Shown here in pieces: positions 22,030-32,383 of a stretch of DNA of 64,000 nt. Under the pieces are notes generated by a model. The model did not search any database. It had not been told where the DNA came from and was given only the letters and a program-made list of their open reading frames with translations. Numbering within the stretch: the first letter of the stretch is position 1; every line of letters starts with the position of its first letter. The position numbers and the translations under genes are program-made. This DNA comes from Aphrocallistes beatrix (lineage: Eukaryota > Porifera > Hexactinellida > Sceptrulophora > Aphrocallistidae). The stretch covers positions 5,766,523-5,830,522 of the forward strand of contig OY725489.1 of NCBI GenBank assembly GCA_963281255.1. Reading direction: 5' to 3'.

Positions 22030-22369
22030 AAGTGTGTAATATTATCTATTGTATACTTTCTAGTAATTTACAGTGGTCTTAAACACCCGCTTGTACTCTC
22101 CTCGATTTTTGAAATTTAGTGCGATACAATAATTAGTAGTAAATAATTCGAATTTTAAAAAAAATTATTCAAGAAAGAAATTCTATATCACTTGTTCTAT
22201 CTGATCTATCAAGTACGAATCAATGAATTCATATAAGCAAAAAATTTCTAGAATAAAAAAATATTAATACTTTATTCGGGGCACATTTTAGTAGACGATT
22301 TGCTATTCTACGAAATATCCTTTCGGTGTCAAGATATAAGATGGCGTGAAGATTAAAATCTATTTTTAT
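22030..22369. other. Spacer, no gene seen
   Basis: AT-rich, no motif recognised. Confidence 0.4.
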
Positions 22370-22556
22370 TTAACTCGTAGTATTTCAATTCTCGATAATA
22401 ATTTACATTACTGAAATAACTAATGCAATAAATAATATAATTCCCAACCTGTGATTGCGTATTTCTTATCTGGCAATCGTGTGAAACACGTGGCTGTATT
22501 AGGATGGCTTTTGTCTTGCTACAGGTTTTGTTGGTTCTCTTGCATTTGCTCACTGC
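22370..22556 (+). repeat. Dispersed repeat D, copy 2
   Basis: Nearly identical to 6,536-6,730 and directly adjoining the following pseudogene at GCTCACTGC. Confidence 0.7.
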
Positions 22557-23586
22557 GGTGAGGGAGTCAAAAGAAAATCTACTTTCACACCATCTACCAC
22601 GAAGCGATTACCCCTTCATACTAGCACTCCGAAATCTAAAACACTATTACAGCAAGTGAAGTTTCCTCAGCCCAATAAACGCCTCAGTATTATGGTACAG
22701 AAGGATGGAGCTCAATCATTTCGTGATCTCTACGTTCCTCATGGCTCGCAAATAATTGATATCGATATACTGAGTACGGTATTTTCTCTATTGAGATGCA
22801 CTGAGGCACACTGCACTGGTAAATTGAATCTGTATCAATACGCTTTTCGTGATGGGTTACAATCATATCTCTAATTGAAATGCAGTCGCTGCCATCTTGT
22901 GCTTGCTGAATTTCCCACATCCTGTCCGGTTGGAATGAAACCTAATGAAGCCGTGAACGATCCTCAAATGCTTTGCCGGAAAAAGTCGGAAGTCAACGTT
23001 AGAGCTTTACTAGCAGCACACTGTACTTCCATGAGCTGGAGTGATTTTACTTCAAGCCGCTGCTGCTATTGCTGTGTGCACTTTCAATGAAGGTTCAATG
23101 ATGCTCGCAGCTATTCTGTCAGATCAACATGTACAATGTAGCCGTATAACTCTTGAACACTTAGCATCGATGGATAAAGAAAGGAACCGCTGTAAACTTA
23201 AAGCCGTTATGGCTACTCAAAAGAGGCGTCGGAGAGTTCTCAAATCCCAATTCATTGCAGCCGAATCCTCCAGGCGTAGACGTGAAAAGGATACTACGAC
23301 CTATAAATCTGGAGGTTTTGGTACTGAGCTCTCATCTGTTGCCATGAAAGAATTACCTTCCACGAGTGTTAACCTTGATGACCCTGAAACAGTTTGCGAG
23401 GAATGTGAACAACACGACTGCCCAACCGGGGGAAAGAGGGCGAATGATGACTGGTTAGGTTGTGAGTTCTGCCTGAGATGGTTTCACTGTGGATGCGTCA
23501 ATACCAGTCTAAAGGAAGTGGGAGATGATCCTTATATCTGTAGGAAATGTGACTTGGAATTTGAGTCCTGTGTAGAAGCTGTATAA
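22557..23586 (+). pseudogene. Mutator-like transposase-related protein with C-terminal PHD finger, broken
   Basis: Three frame pieces on one strand: (1) from about 22,557 a basic Ser/Thr-rich lead, then LNLYQYAFRDGLQSYL to a stop at 22,873-22,875; (2) in the same frame, KCSRCHLVLAEFPTSCP and VNVRALLAAHCTSMSW; (3) after a shift near 23,045, LLQAAAAIAVCTFNEGS, a basic segment (TQKRRRRVLKSQF) and a PHD-type finger CEECEQHDCP, CEFCLRWFHCGC, CRKC, ending ESCVEAV-stop. Pieces 2 and 3 recall a family labelled Mutator-like transposase domain in arthropod proteomes; the central catalytic region is missing. PHD fingers read histone tails. The element lacks visible ends. Confidence 0.6.
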
Positions 23587-24904
23587 CTATCGTTTCTGTA
23601 GTAGCATGCCACCATTAGAATAGTATGATATACTTGTTTGCTCATTTATACTATAATAAATATCTATGCATCAATCTAGCTCAGGGAATTTGAAACTGCG
23701 TCACTAATATTAAAAATAATGGTCGACATACCGATAGAAAAGCACCACAAAAACAGTCAATAATAGTTTCGAAATTGGAAAAATACAGTCAGGGTCGCAT
23801 ATCATTATGAACCGCATGGGGGCCCAAAATATTTTCACAATAGAGAGAGAGTCATACATAGTAGCGAAATCGAAATAATAGAAATTCTATAGAACCGGTC
23901 AAATTGGGACCCAGAGGATTTGTTCATAATAAGCGACTCTGACTGTACATATTGATATATGTATGCTATTGCACCGTTCAATTTTGATATCAACATTTTA
24001 CAAGTGCGAATATCGAAATCTACTTTTACTAAATTACAATACAGGCTTATTTGCCGTTGAGATTTCTTATCTAGCAGAAAATACACGTCTACATAAAAAG
24101 GTGTGAAAATATGATTAAATTTTATGATATGATAAGCAGACGTGCGTTCGACACCGTCCATACGATAAAGAATCTCCTATAATAGGAGCTGCACTAGAAA
24201 TGAGAATTCTCAAAACAATACAACTGCATCACAACAGCAGGAAGCCGCAGGGGGGAAGATTGTGATTTTTGTGATTTTCATGTACAGAATTCAATCATTT
24301 TAGAAAGCAACATCAGAATGTATTTGTGGAAACAACTATCTCTAAGATTGGAATTTGGGATTTTTTCAATACACATAGCAATAGTTTTATTAATAAAGTA
24401 AACTTACATTCTTGCTGTAGGTGAAGTAGGCAAGTCACAGGTGTCCAAGACATAAAGTGATCGCTTTCATTTACTTGTCTGGATCATAGCGAATTGATAC
24501 AGCGAATTAGCTAATTGTTGAATCCTGGTGACAGAGAAAGATTATAACTATATACTATCTACATATCTATTTATAATATTTAATTTTAAGTTACACACAT
24601 ATGTTAAAAATAGGTATTGAAATGGCGTAAACCAAGTTCAAATGGGAGATTTTCATTCTGGATCAATTGTTTCTAATTTTCAACCTCAACTCGGAAATTT
24701 GGAAAAACATGGAACCAGGAGCACATGGTTGTGAAACAAGACTCCCCAATAAAGCCCATTTCGAATGAATACAGTAGACATTGGATCCTTGCATAAATGT
24801 AATGCCGATTCTTGGTAAAACTCGATCTGGTATATACTTTTTAGCCTCAAATCGCATGTGCGTTTACTTTCAATGCGATCCTATTACCAGAGATTTCTGT
24901 ACAA
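23587..24904. other. Spacer, no gene seen
   Basis: Short frames only. The AGGAGCTGCACTAGAAA motif at about 24,183 recurs at 41,675 (AGGAGCTGCACTAAAAACAT), hinting at a dispersed repeat whose limits I could not set. Confidence 0.4.
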
Positions 24905-25690
24905 TATATTAATTAGAAAAATTAATATGTGACTAATTTGAATGCGTATTATTCGAATCTGTAATCCAATTAGCTATATCACATACCGTTTAGAAGTAAC
25001 CGTCTTCATGAATAGACACATTTTAGCATTATTTGTATGGGAAAGAATCAAGTGTTGAAATACTTTTGTCCGCTTAGTGTATATGGCCCAAATTGGTCCA
25101 AATTAGTTCAATATAATTTCCAACAACGAGTGAAGCACGACGTTCCATATTGATCATGACAACTACTATACTAGGAGTTGCAGTAAAATATAAAATTTAT
25201 TGCTTAATTTAGAAGATTAAAACTCACATTCTTCCCCTCCTCCTCCCCTCTGCCCCCGCTTCTGCCCCTGCTTCTAACGCCCCCGCTTCTAACGCCCCCG
25301 CTTTTTCCCCCGCTTCTTCCCCCGCCTCTAACGCCCCCGCTTCTGCCCCTGCTTCTAACGCCCCCGCTTCTGCCCCTGCTTCTAACGCCCCCGCTTCTTC
25401 CCCCGCCTCTAACGCCCCCGCTTCTTCCCCGCCTCTAACGCCCCCGCTTCTGTCCCTGCTTCTAACGCCCCCGCCTCTGCCCCCGCCTCTAACGCCCCCG
25501 CTTCTTCCCCCGCTTCTGCCCCTGCTTCTGCCCCCACCACTTCTCCTGCCTCCCTCCCTCTCAAGAATCTGTTTCTAGATTTAAAATAAATATTTAATAC
25601 TGAATAGCAAGCAAATAAATTTCTATCTACTGAACACTCGTTTCTAATAGTTTTAATAATTAGTAACTTTCCAAGGAACCAAAGTGTTCG
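24905..25690 (+). repeat. Dispersed repeat carrying a 15-bp C-rich tandem array (copy 2)
   Basis: 24,905-25,020 matches 1,525-1,640. From 25,080 the segment parallels 2,097-2,590: shared flank TGGCCCAAATTGGTCCAAAT, then an array (25,240-25,555) of CCCCCGCTTCTAACG-type units, then AAGAATCTGTTTCTAGAT. After TTAATTTAG the plus strand reads KIKTHILPLLLPSAPAS and (A/S)PASNAPAS units. A single-base loss at about 25,429 shifts the frame; otherwise the array would exit into LPLKNLFLDLK-stop, equivalent to copy 1. Possibly a low-complexity Ala/Pro/Ser exon, or simply a variable repeat. Confidence 0.6.
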
Positions 25691-25753
25691 GATAACCGAG
25701 GATATGCACTGCCCTGTCTTGATCCAAGAGAAGTATACTAATTAAAATTAGTG

Positions 25754-26557
25754 ATGAGGCTAACAAAATATTTGAAATATTTTATATTTGTTCTGGCCTT
25801 ATATTATATATTTACATGTTTTGGTAAGAGAGATCCACAGCGATCTCTGAACCTAATTCTGCATTCCCTACCATCTAACTACAACACCTTTTACCTGCAT
25901 CCTGACTGCCTTCTGAATGGCAGTAGCAGTAAGCTCGTAACTCTAGCTACCTCCTTCATTGCAACTTCAGATCTTCTCTCCGACCTAGAGAAGCTGCACC
26001 GCCACAACGCACAGCTCAACTTTCTCCTAACGACTCAGTTCCCGTCTCTCCTGCCTTTGTCAACTTCGTCATATTCACAAATGATTCAGAATGGGTTCGG
26101 CTGATCAGAGCTGAGTACCAGTGTCACTCCCTGTCCCATACCCCCAACCCCGACCCCCTCGCCCCCTCTCCTCCGAGACTTGCTCCAGGCGGTGGACTGG
26201 TTTCTCCATTTGTTATTAGTCAAAAAACTTCTATCAAAAGTAATTAATCACTTGACCATTGGGAGGGTGTGAGAAGCTCCATGGGGAGGCGAATAATTTA
26301 GGTGGAAGAAATCCCCTTGTGGAGTTGAAGGTTTTGGATTATAGACACCCGGGGCTGTGAATACCCCAAGTGGCTGGTTGTGTATCTGGCCGGTTTGGCC
26401 GGAGAGTTTCGCACGGCTGGAGTGCGTCCTGCAGACAGAGGGGGACGTGCTGCAGTCACATTTTCTCAGTCCCACTGTAATTCCAAATGAAAGGAGTTTA
26501 CCTCTAAACAGTACAGGGAGCTCCGATTCATCCAAAATGCAGATATCAGATGTATAA
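25754..26557 (+). pseudogene. GC-rich possible host exons, identity unknown
   Basis: 25,840-26,540 has much higher G+C than its surroundings. From the ATG at 25,754 the frame starts with a hydrophobic, signal-like stretch (KYLKYFIFVLALYYIFTCFG) and continues about 115 codons to a stop near 26,102. An overlapping frame contains FTNDSEWVRLIRAEYQC, suggesting a shift near 26,045. A further block at 26,330-26,450 reads WIIDTRGCEYPKWLVVYLAG. These look like exons of a secreted or membrane receptor gene, but I cannot name it and no complete splice model was built. Confidence 0.35.
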
Positions 26558-26569
26558 TAAATGATCTAC

Positions 26570-26884
26570 ATATATCATTGCCGACTCAAAGCCAAATAAT
26601 CTACAATCAATTAGTTAGAAATAATATTGATCTCTCACATGTGAAGCATTTTGGACCATGGATAAGAACAATTGGCTTTGGAAAGTATTTTACTTTATCA
26701 TCATTCGTCATTGGACCATGGATAAATGACTTAAATTATATTTCCCGCTTCTGTATCTGAATGATCTTTTCATTCATTATTAGTATAAATATAATGAAGA
26801 TTTAACTCCAAACCCCTTGTAAATCGTTAAGGACTCCTTTTCTAACCTTCCTGTAAAAAGAAAATAAACTTGAAAATTTGAAAA
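26570..26884. other. Spacer with an internal short duplication
   Basis: ATTTTGGACCATGGATAAGA and TCATTGGACCATGGATAAAT are a local repeat. The 60-codon frame here is unsupported. Confidence 0.4.
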
Positions 26885-27485
26885 AAAATTCTTTATATAC
26901 AAATAATAGTAGTATACGGGAGCGTTAAGAATATAAAAGATTATATATTTTCAATAGTTTTTAAGATATGACATCGGCCTCTTTCGGGGCCTTAGAGGGA
27001 TATTGTGCCCGAACTTTACCTATAATAAGCGATATCTCACGAACAAATGGTCGGATCCGGGCAAATTATTCTTAAATCCAGTGATCTCTAAATATCTGAT
27101 ATCAAACAGGCGATTTCCCGAGCTTTTAATAAATGAACTCCCTTATAGAGTTATTTTGTTTGAATTTTATTTTGCCATTCTTCTAAATCATTGTGTTATA
27201 TAATCTCCAAAGGTGCCAAAACAATGTTAAGATACATATCATTAAAACATTATCAAATTAGTTAAAAACTACTAATTGGTAAATGAGTTAAAAACCTCCA
27301 ATAATTTTTCAATTTTTATTAACGCTAAACTTTAGGGGATTATCTCACAAAAAATTAAAAAAATACCGTCCAAATAGTGCTATCAGATGGTAGATCGATC
27401 AGTAATACAATGAAATTAGCAATAAAAAATATTGCCATTTTTTTTTACGCCAGGCAAGGTTTTTCAAGGGCGGTATCCTTAAGCA
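26885..27485. mobile_element. Repeat B, copy with a TTAA-type right end
   Basis: Shares with 58,260-58,878 the landmarks TTCAATAGTTTTTAAG, CTTTCGGGGCC, CCGAACTTTAC and the terminus GGGCGGTATCC followed by TTAA. The same end, inverted, occurs at 41,787 (TTAAGGATACCGCCCGTGAA). Ends abutting TTAA fit piggyBac- or Kolobok-type insertion. The left end is not identified; part of the interior recurs at 27,723-27,850. Confidence 0.55.
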
Positions 27486-27722
27486 CGAATAACTGTATTG
27501 CTTAACTTTTAAAAATGTGAAAATGACGTCATAATTCCATGATGAGTCGACATTTCGGTCTGAGCTCAGAACTTACTGGAGTCATAACCAAAAGACTCCC
27601 GCATGCCAAAAATCAGAATCTGTATACTAACATGCCTCACATATGATGCAACTATAATCAAAAAATGATGACTCATCACTTTTGTTATGACGTCATCATT
27701 ATGCATCTAAATTTGAAAAATT
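27486..27722. repeat. Rearranged Helitron-like family A fragment
   Basis: 27,486-27,613 matches family A in minus orientation (CTGTATTGCTTAACTTTTAA to CCCGCATGCCAAAAATCAG), while 27,614-27,722 matches it in plus orientation (AATCTGTATACTAACATGCC to ATGCATCTAAATTTGAAAAA). The two halves meet head-on, indicating an internal inversion or two truncated copies. Confidence 0.6.
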
Positions 27723-28503
27723 GATAGTTAAAAACTAATTCGTGAATGCTTCAAAAACCTCCAATAATTTTTCAATTTTAGCAACGCTAAACTTTAGGGG
27801 GGGCTAACTCATCAAAATCATAATAAATACTGTCCAACTACTACTATATATCCTTAGTAAAGCAGAAAATCTTCGAAATCCAGCGAGACCTATGCATTGC
27901 GCCACATTGCATTAAGCAAAATAATCTTAAACCAGATCCTTTAAATTAAATAACCAGTTCAAAATATTTATATTCATCCCTCGGAAATGTTAACGAACCA
28001 CTTTGAATAATTCTTAGAAAATCGAATTCTTCGTATTGAATATACTATAGGGCAGGGCTGTCCAACTATATTTACTTCGGGCCGAAACTGCTTCATACAA
28101 TTTAGTGACGTACCGCAATACAGGGGCGTGCACTCGCGATGGGTATGGATAGAGGCATTTGGACAATTTGTATCGTGAACAATAGAAGCTAATATCTATT
28201 GAAAAGAATTGGTAGGACCATGGTCTATCAGCCATATGTCCCTATGTCCCTACCAACGAGAAAACGAGATGCATGAAATGGAAAAATTTGGAAAATTTGT
28301 CTGAAAGTGGGTAAAAAAGGGGGAGATTGAAGCAGGCAACGCGGACCGCCAATTGGACAAGGCTGCTATAGGAGATGGGTATAGCCATCTGATTTAAATG
28401 TGAAAGCTACTTCGTTATATAAAGAATCAAATTTTTCTAAAACCTTTCAAATAGTGAGTTATCAGGAGAATTATAGAAGGCTCGATCTTCAAATCATTAG
28501 ATA

Positions 28504-28980
28504 CAAGCGCGCTTCGCTTGCTTGCGCTGCGCAGCTGGAAGACAATTTGTGTCCGCCAGAGGCGCCCTTTGGGCGCTTGTGGTCATCATTGATTAATTAT
28601 ATGGGATATAACATCTCTAAATAAGTCTGTCCCACTGTTATAATCGATATAGACGAAAAATCACCGAATTTGTCAATTTAAAAATTTTTGATGTTTAATG
28701 ATGACGTCATAACAAATTGGTGAGCCATCATTTTTTGATGATAGTTGTGCCATATGTTAGATATATTAATATACATAATCTGTTAACTTTTCAGCCTTCT
28801 ATCTCCTATAATGGTTGAGTTATGCTCGAATAACTGTATTGCTTAACTTTTAAAAATGTGACAATGACATCATAATTCCATGATGAGTCGACATTTTGCT
28901 CTGAGCTCAGAACTTACTGGAGCCATACCCAAAATTCAGTTTTTTGCGCCTGGCAGTTTCTTCAATCAATTCGTTACAGA
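28504..28980 (-). mobile_element. Helitron-like family A copy, near full length (477 bp)
   Basis: Read on the minus strand it begins TCTGTAACGAATTGATTGAA after A and ends with hairpin GCGCAGCGCAAGCAAGCGAA, then CTTG before TAT. No target duplication, insertion in an AT run. Internal landmarks match the copies at 29,512, 34,548 and 35,310. Non-coding. Confidence 0.8.
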
Positions 28981-29016
28981 TATATATATCCTTGCTATTA
29001 AAACTCGATTAATGTA

Positions 29017-29485
29017 AACTGCCTGAACAATAGTATTCGTACAACCCCATAATTCCCCAAACAAATAGTTATAATACTGATTTATTTAGCGAGTTAAGGT
29101 ATTTAGTTGGTAAGAGATACACTTAATTTCTCTTCAAATTCGAATTCTCCACATTCAAATTACCCACTTTATAAACTTTTAACTTAATTACTCTTCTTCA
29201 AAATTAAGTATTTTCGGCATTTGCTACCATATGACACATACTCGTATCACTAGTTATCACCATTGTATATGATGGCATAAGTGGTACGAGTTGGCACAGT
29301 CTGAGAATATTTAACCTTTTGGGAGATTAATCGATTGGAAAGATCATAAAATGAGTAATTCGAATTTGAAGCTAAATTAAGCGTATCTCTTTCCAATTAA
29401 ATACCTTGACTCGCTAAATAAATCAGTATTATAACTATTTGTATGGGAAATTATGGGGTGTACGAATACTTTTGTTCAGGCAGTG
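29017..29485. mobile_element. Tc1-like MITE with long TIRs (family ACTGCCTGAACA), 469 bp
   Basis: The left arm ACTGCCTGAACAATAGTATT continues through CCCCATAATTCCCCAAACAA and TTATAATACTGATTTATTTA; the right arm from 29,485 mirrors it. Arms of about 80 bp flank a core with TTGTATATGATGGCATAAGT. A second copy is at 63,254-63,739, and a relative runs off the window at 63,744. Ends lie in TA-rich sequence. Confidence 0.8.
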
Positions 29486-29511
29486 TATATTTATATATAT
29501 ATATATATATA

Positions 29512-29986
29512 CAATCGCGCTTCGCTTGCTTGCGCTGCGCGGCGCCGGAGACTCCCTTCGGTTTCCTGGGGCCACATTTGTTATTTATAAGGGAGATAAC
29601 ATCTCTAAATATCTCTGTCCTACTGTGATAATCGATATTCACTCGAAAAATCACAAAATTTGACAATTTTAAATTTTTTGATGCGTAATGATGACGTCAT
29701 AACAAAGTGATAAGTCATCATTTTTGATGATAGTTGCATCATATATTAAGCATGTTAGTATACAGATTCTATTAAAATTTGAGCTTCTATCTCTTATAAT
29801 GGCTGAGTTATGCTCGAATAACTGTATTGCTTAACTTTTAAATTCGTGACAATCACGTCATAATTCCATGATGAGTCTACATTTTCGTCTGAGCTCAGAA
29901 ATTAATGGAGCCATAGCCAAAATACTCCCACATGCCAAAAAGTAGCTTTCTGCACCCGGTAGTTTCTTCAATCAATTCGTTACAGA
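29512..29986 (-). mobile_element. Helitron-like family A copy, near full length (475 bp)
   Basis: On the minus strand it starts TCTGTAACGAATTGATTGAA and ends at the hairpin with AGCGAAGCGCGATTGT. It sits in a (TA)n run at 29,490-29,511. The overlapping frames of 60-75 codons (29,439-29,666) are repeat-borne shadows. Confidence 0.8.
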
Positions 29987-29990
29987 TATT

Positions 29991-31259
29991 CAGGGTGGCT
30001 CATAAGTTCTGCAACAAAATTTAAGATTGCACAAATACTTAATCTAATTATAAACATCTCTAGTATGGGACAATAATTCATGTTTAATGGGTAAACTAAT
30101 AGAATATAACAACCTGGATACTAAGCTGATTCAAATCGTTTTCCTTTTGCGTTTAGACATTTCCTCAATCGATCTTGGAAAGTTTCACATGCCCGTGCGA
30201 CTTCATTTGGGTCCAATTCTTTCCAAGCTTTTGTTAGAGCTCGTTTTAGAGCTGGAATGTTGTCATATGCTTTAGCATTGACCTATTCCTCTAATCTTCC
30301 CCACAAATAGAAGTCGCAAGGGTTGAAGTCTGGACTTGAAGGAAGCCAGTTGTCCCGTGATATAAAGTTGGGCACATTCTGAGACAACCAATCTAGGTTT
30401 GTTTTTGCCGTGTGTGAAGGCACCGTCTTGTTGAAAAGTCCAGTTCGTTTTTTTCATGAACGTCGAACCAATACGATTAAGATGTTTCTCCAATATTTTA
30501 TCTCGGTATATTTTAGCGTAATAACTTTAACTCCTTCAGGAATGAAAACTAATGGAGTTTTGCCCGAGACTGAAATTCCGCCCCATACCATTATACTTTT
30601 GGGATGTTGGCTCTTCTGGATGTTCTGAAATCTTTCTGAAACTTGGATATCTCATCAAAACAAAATATTTTTTCATCAGAAAAAACGATGGTTTCATGTT
30701 TAACATTTTTGAGCCAGTTCAAGAGTCTTCGGCATCTTTTAAGGAGAAAAATGTGTCCTAGCAAGCAGCAAAAATCGAGAATCAAGGTCACTGCTTCTGT
30801 AAAGAATATCTTCATAATCGATGTTCTATGACGATTTAGCACCAGATACCTTTCATTCACTATGGAAATATTTCAAAAGTCCATTGACTTCATTATCAGA
30901 AATGAGAGAAATTATTATTTCATGAGATCAAATAAGGTATATTTTGCAAAATCACCCAAAATTGCACTTTTCTTCACATCACCAGAAATCTGATCCTCTC
31001 AATATTTACTGATATAAACATCTTATATTTCTACAAATTTAGAGTGGCCATGAACCTCAATTTTCGCTGCGTGCAGGACACATTTCCCCATAAAAATCAC
31101 CATACAAAACACAGTTCCAGGTCTTAGACTAGAAATATCTTTTAAAATCATTGAGAATATTCGAATTACAATCTCTATAGACCCTAATAACTATTATTGT
31201 TTGAGTATAAGAAATTTTATATCTAATGAAGCTTGTCAGAGAACTTATGAGCCACCCTG
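29991..31259 (-). mobile_element. mariner-like element, 1.27 kb
   Basis: Left end CAGGGTGGCTCATAAGTTCT is perfectly inverted at 31,240-31,259. Length and single transposase fit mariner. The right flank is TA, the left flank ATT, so the target site is partly eroded. It lies between two Helitron-like A segments (29,512-29,986 and 31,260-31,330), suggesting insertion into one of them. Confidence 0.85.
30121..30860 (-). pseudogene. mariner-like transposase, decayed
   Basis: Readable pieces on the minus strand: HETIVFSDEKIFCFDE (first catalytic D in FSDEK), WTFQQDGAFTHGKNKPRL (second D in QQDG), a region corresponding to the third catalytic position at about 30,300-30,360, and a C-terminus GKRFESA-stop at 30,121. 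Several shifts break the frame, for example in the D-to-D spacer near 30,500-30,590 and after 30,400. The N-terminal helix-turn-helix half was not found between 30,860 and the right TIR. Catalytic protein would be nuclear, cutting at TA. Confidence 0.75.
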
Positions 31260-31330
31260 TAACAGTAAGAGAGACGTATTTAGGGACGTTATCTCCCTTA
31301 TAATTAATCAATGTGACCCCAGGCAGTTGT
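31260..31330 (+). repeat. Helitron-like family A fragment
   Basis: AACAGTAAGAGAGACGTATT, then CGTTATCTCCCTTATAATTA and ATGTGACCCCAGGC, match the family interior just right of the mariner. Confidence 0.65.
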
Positions 31331-31984
31331 ATCATTTTTGAGGAAATGTATATTAAATTATGTGGATTGCCCCAATTGGTCGAACTGGGGACAAGTGACT
31401 TCCCCTCCAATATTCATAGGACTTTGTACTATCAAGCAACAATGTGACTCTTAATTTATAAATATCAACAAACCAAGAAGCTTCCCCAAAGCATTATTCT
31501 TGATACAAGTCTGTATTTGTTCCATCAATCAATGCAATTCTATAGGTGCACACTACTAAATGAGTTTTGGCATCCGGCCAGCCATAATATCTGTGCTGAC
31601 AGGAGCTTAAGAGATATAGACTTGACTTTACTGCAGCTACTGAAAGGAACTGTACTATTGGCATGGATGACGTATGATCAACATCTGCCAAAAAGTTAGA
31701 CAATAATATTTTCCTATATTTCCATCCATAAATGATATGATCAGTTGTTGAAGGATTAATAATAGTAATAGTCAGTAGTCAGTTAATAGAGACAATAATA
31801 TGCGCCGAACCCAGGAGTTGGTGGGCTCGAGCCCCCTGGATTCGAAGATGGCCCATATACGCAACACAATATTAAAGGCTGAGCCCCCCTGGAACTCCGA
31901 AATTGTCCTTATAAATCGAAAAGTTAGGCGCCCTGGATACAATTATCCTTTAATTATTTTTTCAATAAATATGGGTCACTTTAG
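31331..31984. other. Spacer, no gene seen
   Basis: Overlapping opposed frames of 60-70 codons at 31,494-31,703 have no recognisable motif. Confidence 0.4.
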
Positions 31985-31992
31985 CTTGGAAT

Positions 31993-32321
31993 CATAGGCG
32001 TCGTAACTCACCCGGTTACTCGGCAATGGCCGGGCGGCCCAGAGTGAATGCCGGGTACACCCGGCAGGCCGGGTGCTACCCGGTCTAATGCCGGTGCTAC
32101 CCGGTAAAAAGACCGGGTACTACCCGGTAAAAAGCTTAGTGCTATTATGTACTGGTAATTAACCATTACTAATTCCACATGTAGATCAAGGGTGCACGGC
32201 CCATTTGGCTGACGGTGACGCTGGATCAGCTGAAGATACGGCCCGATTAACTGACTGAACGGCCCTGGATTATTGTAGCCGGGCAGTCCAAGGGTAGGAA
32301 ATAAAGTTTACGACGCCTATG
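31993..32321. mobile_element. hAT-type MITE with GC-rich core, 329 bp
   Basis: Ends CATAGGCGTCGTAACTC and, inverted, CATAGGCGTCGTAAACTT. Perfect 8-bp duplication CTTGGAAT at 31,985-31,992 and 32,322-32,329. The core has tandem CCGGGTRCTACCCGGT units (32,045-32,135). Non-coding. Confidence 0.9.
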
Positions 32322-32383
32322 CTTGGAATCATCATTTTGGTTTGTAATCACTCTGTTAAATGTATTAAATTAATTCATACATA

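Noticed and set aside
29439-29666. Three overlapping frames of 61-74 codons
   Set aside because: They fall on the Helitron-like repeat end; the same sequence recurs without frame conservation.
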